45,974 nt of DNA, from assembly GCA_015978205.1 (NCBI GenBank), contig JADWMM010000037.1, positions 1-45,974 on the forward strand. The letters run 5' to 3'. Each line of letters begins with the position of its first letter. The first letter of the stretch is position 1. The translations under genes and the position numbers were made by a program. The notes below the pieces were generated by a model. The model saw nothing but the letters and a program-made list of their open reading frames with translations. It had not been told where the DNA came from and made no database searches. Shown piece by piece: positions 41,477 to 45,974 of the stretch. The stretch comes from Alkaliphilus sp. NP8 (GTDB lineage: Bacteria > Bacillota > Clostridia > Peptostreptococcales > Natronincolaceae).

Positions 41477-42463
41477 ATGAATCAAAGTATAAATATATTA
41501 ATCACTAGTTCAGGCACAAGAACTCATCTTATTGACTGTTTTAAAAAGGAACTGAATAATCTTGGAAATATTGTAACAGCAGATTGTAGCAACTTAGCTC
41601 CAACTTTATATAATTCAAATAAACAGTATGTAGTTCCTAAAATTAATGATCCTAATTATATTAATATTATTAAAGATATATGTAAAAAAGAAAATATAAC
41701 CTCTATTATTTCACTTATAGACCCTGAACTATCTTTATTATCAAAACATATAGATAAGTTTAGAGAAATAGGAGTTATTTCAATTGTTTCACCTTATGAA
41801 CAATGTGAACTATGTTTAGATAAATATTCTACAGCTAAATTCTGCTATGAAAATAATTTTAAATTTGCTAAAACCTTTAATTCATTTACAGGATTTAAAA
41901 CCGCTTTAAATAAAAAAGAAATAGATTTTCCAGTATTTATAAAACCCCAAAAAGGTAGTGCTAGTATAAATATAAATAAAGCAAGAAACCTTGAAGAGGC
42001 CGAATTTATATTTAAGTCAAATGATAACATGATTATCCAAGAATTTTTAAATGGCCAAGAAATAGGTGTTGATGTTTATGTTGATATATTATCTAATGAA
42101 ATAGTTTCTATTTTTATTAAAGAAAAAATAATTATGAGAGCTGGAGAAACAGATAAAGCAAGATCTATAAAATGTGAAAAGTTATTTGAAATAATTAAAG
42201 ACCTGGTAACTAGTATAGGATTGATCGGGCCTATAGATATAGATGTGTTTAATATAAATGGAGAATATTATATTTCAGAAATAAACCCAAGATTTGGAGG
42301 TGGGTATCCACTAGCTTATGAATGTAGAGTAAATTTTCCTAAGTATATAATCAATAACTTAAAAGGCATAATAAATAAACCTAATATTGGAAATTATCAA
42401 GAAAATATTTATATGATGAAACATAACGCCTTAACTATAAAAAGCAAACTAGAATTAATATAG
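41477..42463 (+). CDS. ATP-grasp ligase
   Basis: The 328 residues contain a typical ATP-grasp fold, which joins a carboxylate to an amine or thiol using ATP. Visible segments are an N-terminal Rossmann-like part (INILITSSGTRTHLIDCF), the ATP-binding FIKPQKGSASININKA, IIQEFLNGQEIGVDVYVD, and the metal-binding IDIDVFNINGEYYISEINPRFGGGYPL. It lies 16 bases after the decarboxylase-fold gene with a good AGGAGG site. Such enzymes often attach an amino acid to a sugar, a peptide or another amino acid. The substrates cannot be deduced. Confidence 0.9.
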   Translation: MNQSINILITSSGTRTHLIDCFKKELNNLGNIVTADCSNLAPTLYNSNKQYVVPKINDPNYINIIKDICKKENITSIISLIDPELSLLSKHIDKFREIGVISIVSPYEQCELCLDKYSTAKFCYENNFKFAKTFNSFTGFKTALNKKEIDFPVFIKPQKGSASININKARNLEEAEFIFKSNDNMIIQEFLNGQEIGVDVYVDILSNEIVSIFIKEKIIMRAGETDKARSIKCEKLFEIIKDLVTSIGLIGPIDIDVFNINGEYYISEINPRFGGGYPLAYECRVNFPKYIINNLKGIINKPNIGNYQENIYMMKHNALTIKSKLELI

Positions 42464-42483
42464 TAACTATGTTAATTCTAGTT
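42447..42483 (+). promoter_or_regulatory. Hairpin spanning the ATP-grasp stop codon
   Basis: AACTAGAATTAA (42447-42458) and TTAATTCTAGTT (42472-42483) form a 12-bp perfect stem. It covers the end of the ATP-grasp frame, 27 bases before the acetyltransferase start. No T tract follows, so it may stabilise or divide the transcript. Confidence 0.5.
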
Positions 42484-42510
42484 ATTTATGTAAACTAAGG
42501 AGATAAAGAT

Positions 42511-43062
42511 ATGATTATAAAATATGAAAATATAACCCTTAGAGCAATAGAAGAAAGTGATTTAGAATTACTTAAAGATATGATAAATGATCCAGAAATT
42601 GAAAATATGATGACAGGTTTTTCATTTCCTGTATCCACATATGAACATAAAAAATGGTTTAATACGCTATCTAATGAACATAACAAACTCAGACTTATTG
42701 TAGATACTAAAGAACATGGAGCAATAGGTATAGTAATGCTTACAAATATAGATTGGAAAAATCGTAACGCAGAGTTTCACATAAAAATTACAGGTAAACA
42801 TAATCTTAGAGGAAAAGGATATGGAACAAATGCTACTAAAGCTTTACTAAAATACGCTTTTGAACAGCTTAATATGCACTGTATTTATAGTAACATTATA
42901 GAGTATAATATTGCTTCTCAACGACTTACAGAAAAATGTGGATTTAAACAAGAAGGCATCTTAAGAGATAGGGTCTATAAAAATGGTAAATATAATAATA
43001 TTGTAGTTTCCTCAATTAACAATAACCATATAAATAAAAATGAGAAAATTAAAATAAACTAA
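42511..43062 (+). CDS. GNAT-family N-acetyltransferase
   Basis: This acetyl-CoA-dependent N-acetyltransferase of 183 residues resembles the RimJ/SpeG/PseH branch: ITLRAIEESDLELLKDMIND at the start, IGIVMLTNIDWKNRNAEFHI, the acetyl-CoA loop LRGKGYGTNATKALLKYAF, and NIASQRLTEKCGFKQEGILRD. The C-terminal tail (NNNHINKNEKIKIN) is polar and Asn/Lys-rich. It is the last gene of the three-gene set. It could acetylate the amino sugar made by the DegT enzyme (PseH-like) or a polyamine made by the decarboxylase-fold enzyme (SpeG-like). The ribosome site AAGGAG lies nine bases upstream. Confidence 0.9.
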   Translation: MIIKYENITLRAIEESDLELLKDMINDPEIENMMTGFSFPVSTYEHKKWFNTLSNEHNKLRLIVDTKEHGAIGIVMLTNIDWKNRNAEFHIKITGKHNLRGKGYGTNATKALLKYAFEQLNMHCIYSNIIEYNIASQRLTEKCGFKQEGILRDRVYKNGKYNNIVVSSINNNHINKNEKIKIN

Positions 43063-43066
43063 AATC

Positions 43067-43120
43067 AACCCCATATAGATAAACACTTATACAAAGAGTC
43101 TATCTATATAGGGTCTTTTT
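43067..43120. terminator. Bidirectional terminator between GNAT and mgtE
   Basis: AACCCCATATAGATA (43067-43081) pairs with TATCTATATAGGGT (43101-43114) with one mismatch, followed by five T (43116-43120). It serves the plus-strand operon and possibly mgtE from the other side. Confidence 0.75.
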
Positions 43121-43198
43121 CAATATACTTAACTTTTATTAAGAAACTAATATTAAAAATTAGAATTTAATTAAAAACTATACCTAATTAACACCACT

Positions 43199-44533
43199 TT
43201 ATATCCCTAATATAAGACTTGCTACATTAAAGTAAACAATTAAAGATACAGCATCTACTATAGTGCTAATAAGTGGTCCAGCCATAATAGCAGGATCTAA
43301 ATTAAGCTTCTTAGCTGCAATAGGTAACAGTCCACCTATAGCTTCTGCTATCATAATAGTGGCTACTAAAGTTAGTGAAACAGTTAAAGCAACTGTTGCT
43401 TCAACACCATCCATAACCATCATTCGAACAAAATTTACAGCGGCAAGTACAGTACCTACTAATATACTTACACGAAACTCTTTCCATAACACACGCAAAT
43501 AATCATTTAGCTTTATTTCTCCCAGCGCCAACCCTCTAATTACCAATGTAGATGATTGATTACCAGCATTTCCTCCTGCATTCATAAGCATAGGTACATA
43601 CACCATTAAAACTACTACAGCTTCTAGTATAGACTCGGCCCTTTTAATAACACTTCCTGTAATGGTAGCAGATATCATTAATATTAAAAGCCATAATATT
43701 CTCTGTCTAGCTAAAGAAAAGACACCTGAATTTAAATATTCTTCGTCTGTTGGCTCCATAGCAGCCATTTTATGAAAGTCTTCAGTAGTTTCTTGGTCAA
43801 TTACATCAATAATATCATCAACTGTTATTATACCAACTAATCTATTTTCTTTATCTACTACTGGCAATGTTATAAGATCATATTTTTTAAATATATTAAC
43901 TATTTCTTCTTGATCATCTAATGTATTAGTCACTATCACATCTTCATTCATTACATCTTTAATAAGTAAATCCTCGTCTAATAGCACTAATTTTCTTAAA
44001 GATACAATGCCTTCAAGCTTTCTTTTTTCATTCATTACATAACAAGTATATATTGTTTCTTTATCTACACCTGTTTTCTTTATATGCTCAAGAGCCTGTT
44101 TTACTGTCATTTCTTTTTTTAGATCAACATATTCAATTGTCATAATACTTCCTGCTGAATTTTCAGGATAATTTAAGAATTGGTTAATTAATCTTCTTTC
44201 TTCTTCTGTAGATGATATTAATATTCTTTTAACAACATTTGCTGGCATTTCTTCAAGAAAATCTATTTTATCATCAAAAAATAATTCTTCTAAAATCTCA
44301 TCTAATAATGTTTCATGCATAGAAGATACTATATCTTTTCTTTGTTGAGAAGATAAAAGTGAAAATATATCTGCTGCTTGATCCTTTTGTAATAATCTAA
44401 AAATTATAATAGCATTTTTCTCATCTAACTCGTCTATTATTTCTGCTATATCTGCTGGCATCATTTCATTTAATTCTTTTTTTAATAATCCAAATTTTTT
44501 CTGATTAATTAATTCTAATGTTTTTTCATTCAT
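43199..44533 (-). CDS. mgtE: Magnesium transporter MgtE
   Basis: This is a Mg2+-gated channel of the inner membrane (444 residues). The N-terminal helical MgtE_N domain (about 1-125) has the repeated leucine-rich helices such as MMPADIAEIIDELDEKNA. Two CBS domains follow (about 130-250), including TLPVVDKENRLVGIITVDDIIDVI. The membrane part (about 280-444) holds the signature PMLMNAGGNAGNQSSTLVIRGLALGEI and five spans. The cytoplasmic domains sense Mg2+ and close the pore. AGGAAGAGGTG precedes the ATG. The leader contains exclusive hairpins (see 44541-44597) but not a recognisable M-box. Confidence 0.96.
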   Translation of the reverse strand: MNEKTLELINQKKFGLLKKELNEMMPADIAEIIDELDEKNAIIIFRLLQKDQAADIFSLLSSQQRKDIVSSMHETLLDEILEELFFDDKIDFLEEMPANVVKRILISSTEEERRLINQFLNYPENSAGSIMTIEYVDLKKEMTVKQALEHIKKTGVDKETIYTCYVMNEKRKLEGIVSLRKLVLLDEDLLIKDVMNEDVIVTNTLDDQEEIVNIFKKYDLITLPVVDKENRLVGIITVDDIIDVIDQETTEDFHKMAAMEPTDEEYLNSGVFSLARQRILWLLILMISATITGSVIKRAESILEAVVVLMVYVPMLMNAGGNAGNQSSTLVIRGLALGEIKLNDYLRVLWKEFRVSILVGTVLAAVNFVRMMVMDGVEATVALTVSLTLVATIMIAEAIGGLLPIAAKKLNLDPAIMAGPLISTIVDAVSLIVYFNVASLILGI

Positions 44534-44540
44534 CTTTGCA

Positions 44541-44597
44541 CCTCTTCCTTTAAAGAGAAGAAGTGTCGTTTTTAATGGTAGAAACTCCTTCTCTTTT
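44541..44597 (-). promoter_or_regulatory. mgtE leader hairpins overlapping the ribosome site
   Basis: On the minus strand AAAGAGAAG (44596-44588) pairs with CTTCTCTTT (44560-44552). The second arm can alternatively pair with the AAGAG of the ribosome binding site just downstream. The two folds exclude each other, so this short leader could control translation of mgtE. No ligand class is recognised. Confidence 0.4.
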
Positions 44598-44671
44598 GTT
44601 AATATTTGAATATACTATTATATTAATACACAAATGTTCCGGACTAGAATCCATTTCCACCACCACCTTTT

Positions 44672-45778
44672 CTAAAAGTTAATCTTATCTTTTCTCATAC
44701 TTACATTTAATACTAAACCTATTGCCATCATATTTGTTAACATAAAAGTACCTCCATAGCTAACGAATGGTAAAGGTTTTCCTGTAACTGGTGCAAGACC
44801 TATAGTCATAGCAATATTAAGGAAAATATGAAATGCTAGCATAAAAACAACACCTATAACTAAATAAGATCCAAAATCATCCTTAGCTTCTTTTGCAATC
44901 TTTATACATTTATATATCATAATAGAGTAAAGGATAATAAGAACTAAGACTCCTACAAAACCTAATTCTTCAGCTACCACTGAAAATATAAAATCGGTGT
45001 GCTTCTCCGGTAAGAAACCAAATTGATTAGATGTACCATTAAACAAGCCTTTACCAAATATCTTTCCTGCTCCTACAGCAACTTCAGATTGAAGTGTATG
45101 GTACCCTTCACCTAGTGGATCCTGTTCTGGATTTAAAAATGTTAAAAGACGTCGTTTCTGATAATCGTGTAAAACACCGAACCAGGCTAGCGGAGCTGTT
45201 ACTAACCCAACACCCATTGCTACTATTATATGTTTATACTTTAATCCTGCAACAAAGAGCATACCGAATACAAACGCTGCAAATACCATTGTTGTACCTA
45301 AATCTGGTTGAGTAAGAATTAATAACATTGGAACTGCTGCAAATAAAAGTACCTTAAAAAGAACTTTAGGCTTATGCAATTTATCTTTATTATCATCCAA
45401 AACCTTGGCCAAACATATTATAATTCCTATTTTAGCAAAATCAGAAGGTTGAAAACCAAAACCACCGATTCTAATCCAACGATCAGCTCCCCAAGATTCA
45501 CTTCCTTGTCCTAAAATAAAAACAGATAGAAGCATTAAATTACAAATAATATATATTGGTATATATATCCTAGAGAATGTATTATAATCTATAAACAAAA
45601 TAACAGAAATAGCTATCATACCTAAAAGTATTGAAATAGTCTGAGTTCTTATATATCGTTCACTACCTAAACTATGGGTAGCACTACCTATTACAACTAT
45701 ACCTATAGTACATATTAGCAGTACAGTTATTATTAAACTATAATCTACTTTTTTTAATAGCTTATTGTCAATTTTCAA
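44672..45778 (-). CDS. rodA: RodA/FtsW-type peptidoglycan polymerase (SEDS family)
   Basis: This SEDS-family glycosyltransferase polymerises peptidoglycan strands together with a class B PBP, during elongation if RodA. The 368 residues form about ten spans. Hallmarks are GSESWGADRWIRIGGFGFQPSDFAKIG, the catalytic-region LGEGYHTLQSEVAVGAGKIFGKGLFNG, PEKHTDFIFSVVAEELGF with the essential Asp, and PVTGKPLPFVSYGGTFMLTNMMAIGL. The GGFGFQPSDFAKIG wording and the NQFGFLPE loop favour RodA over FtsW or SpoVE. It starts with TTG at 45778, six bases after AAGGAGGG. No PBP gene is next to it in the window. Confidence 0.93.
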   Translation of the reverse strand: MKIDNKLLKKVDYSLIITVLLICTIGIVVIGSATHSLGSERYIRTQTISILLGMIAISVILFIDYNTFSRIYIPIYIICNLMLLSVFILGQGSESWGADRWIRIGGFGFQPSDFAKIGIIICLAKVLDDNKDKLHKPKVLFKVLLFAAVPMLLILTQPDLGTTMVFAAFVFGMLFVAGLKYKHIIVAMGVGLVTAPLAWFGVLHDYQKRRLLTFLNPEQDPLGEGYHTLQSEVAVGAGKIFGKGLFNGTSNQFGFLPEKHTDFIFSVVAEELGFVGVLVLIILYSIMIYKCIKIAKEAKDDFGSYLVIGVVFMLAFHIFLNIAMTIGLAPVTGKPLPFVSYGGTFMLTNMMAIGLVLNVSMRKDKINF

Positions 45779-45810
45779 ATATATCCCTCCTTTTCACAGA
45801 GAAAAACAGA

Positions 45811-45834
45811 AAAAACCCTCTAGCAATTAGAGAG
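45811..45834 (-). terminator. Terminator of a gene beyond the right edge
   Basis: On the minus strand CTCTCTA pairs with TAGAGGG (45834-45828 with 45822-45816) and is followed by a T tract (45815-45811). It lies ahead of rodA, so it ends a minus-strand gene outside the window or acts as an attenuator. The final 140 bases contain no gene I can see. Confidence 0.6.
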
Positions 45835-45974
45835 TCTACTTTGCTTCAATAACTACATATATTAGTTTACTTGAAATATTGTCATGTTTCAAGTTTTATT
45901 GATTAAATATATTCTATTTTAACTTTTAAAATTAACCAATTAAATATTGAATGTTAATAACAACAAAAACAAAG

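Noticed and set aside
44534..44671. M-box Mg2+ riboswitch for mgtE
   Set aside because: The leader is too short and I could not find the conserved M-box helices.

Overview
The window is low-GC, AT-rich DNA with strong AGGAGG-type ribosome binding sites, many TTG and GTG starts, and hairpin-plus-T terminators. Gene content (a microcompartment operon for purine breakdown, molybdenum hydroxylase subunits with the selenium-linked accessory YqeC, rubrerythrin-like ferritin, thiol peroxidase, M29 aminopeptidase, a yybP-ykoY riboswitch) points to an anaerobic Bacillota of the Clostridia/Tissierellia type, probably a purine fermenter. This is inference; there is no rRNA or marker gene that fixes the taxon. 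I see no mobile element, CRISPR array, tRNA or rRNA.

Region 1 (196-1566) is a membrane-anchored GH10-like glycosidase. Region 2 (1737-9868, minus strand) prepares purines: MocA-like and YqeC molybdenum/selenium accessory proteins, a canonical adenine deaminase, a four-gene xanthine dehydrogenase whose molybdenum subunit is split in two, and an amidohydrolase deaminase. Region 3 (10050-20843, minus strand) is a purine permease followed, going upstream, by a divergent adenine-deaminase paralogue, a pentameric shell protein, a flavoprotein, three hexameric shell proteins, an unknown 118-residue protein, a UbiD decarboxylase with its UbiX partner, an isochorismatase-fold hydrolase, a hydantoinase-type amidohydrolase and a stand-alone formiminotransferase. 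A cyclase-family hydrolase (21162-21854) is divergent from this operon, and a PucR regulator (21974-23626) follows convergently.

Read together, region 3 supplies one candidate for each step of the classical clostridial route xanthine -> 4-ureido-5-imidazolecarboxylate -> 4-amino-5-imidazolecarboxylate -> 4-aminoimidazole -> 4-imidazolone -> formiminoglycine -> glycine + 5-formimino-THF, packaged with microcompartment shell genes. No aldehyde dehydrogenase, alcohol dehydrogenase or phosphotransacylase is present, so it is not an aldehyde-type metabolosome. Surveys of microcompartment loci have, as I recall, named a xanthine-type locus; the gene-by-step assignment here, with a prenyl-FMN decarboxylase, a divergent AdeC and a variant cyclase, is the part worth testing.

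Region 4 (23833-36752) is mostly housekeeping: ferritin-like protein, VanY-type peptidase, YczE membrane protein, a lipoprotein oxidoreductase with an apparent frame break in its leader, a LysR regulator, Tpx, Ung, an ABC-F protein, an HD phosphohydrolase, a CaCA antiporter under a Mn riboswitch, an AEC transporter, a coiled-coil protein and an M29 aminopeptidase. Region 5 (36866-43062) has a broken HAD gene and a small surface-glycan-like island: tandem GT2 glycosyltransferase, DegT aminotransferase, PLP decarboxylase-fold protein, ATP-grasp ligase and GNAT acetyltransferase. Region 6 (43199-45778) holds MgtE and RodA.
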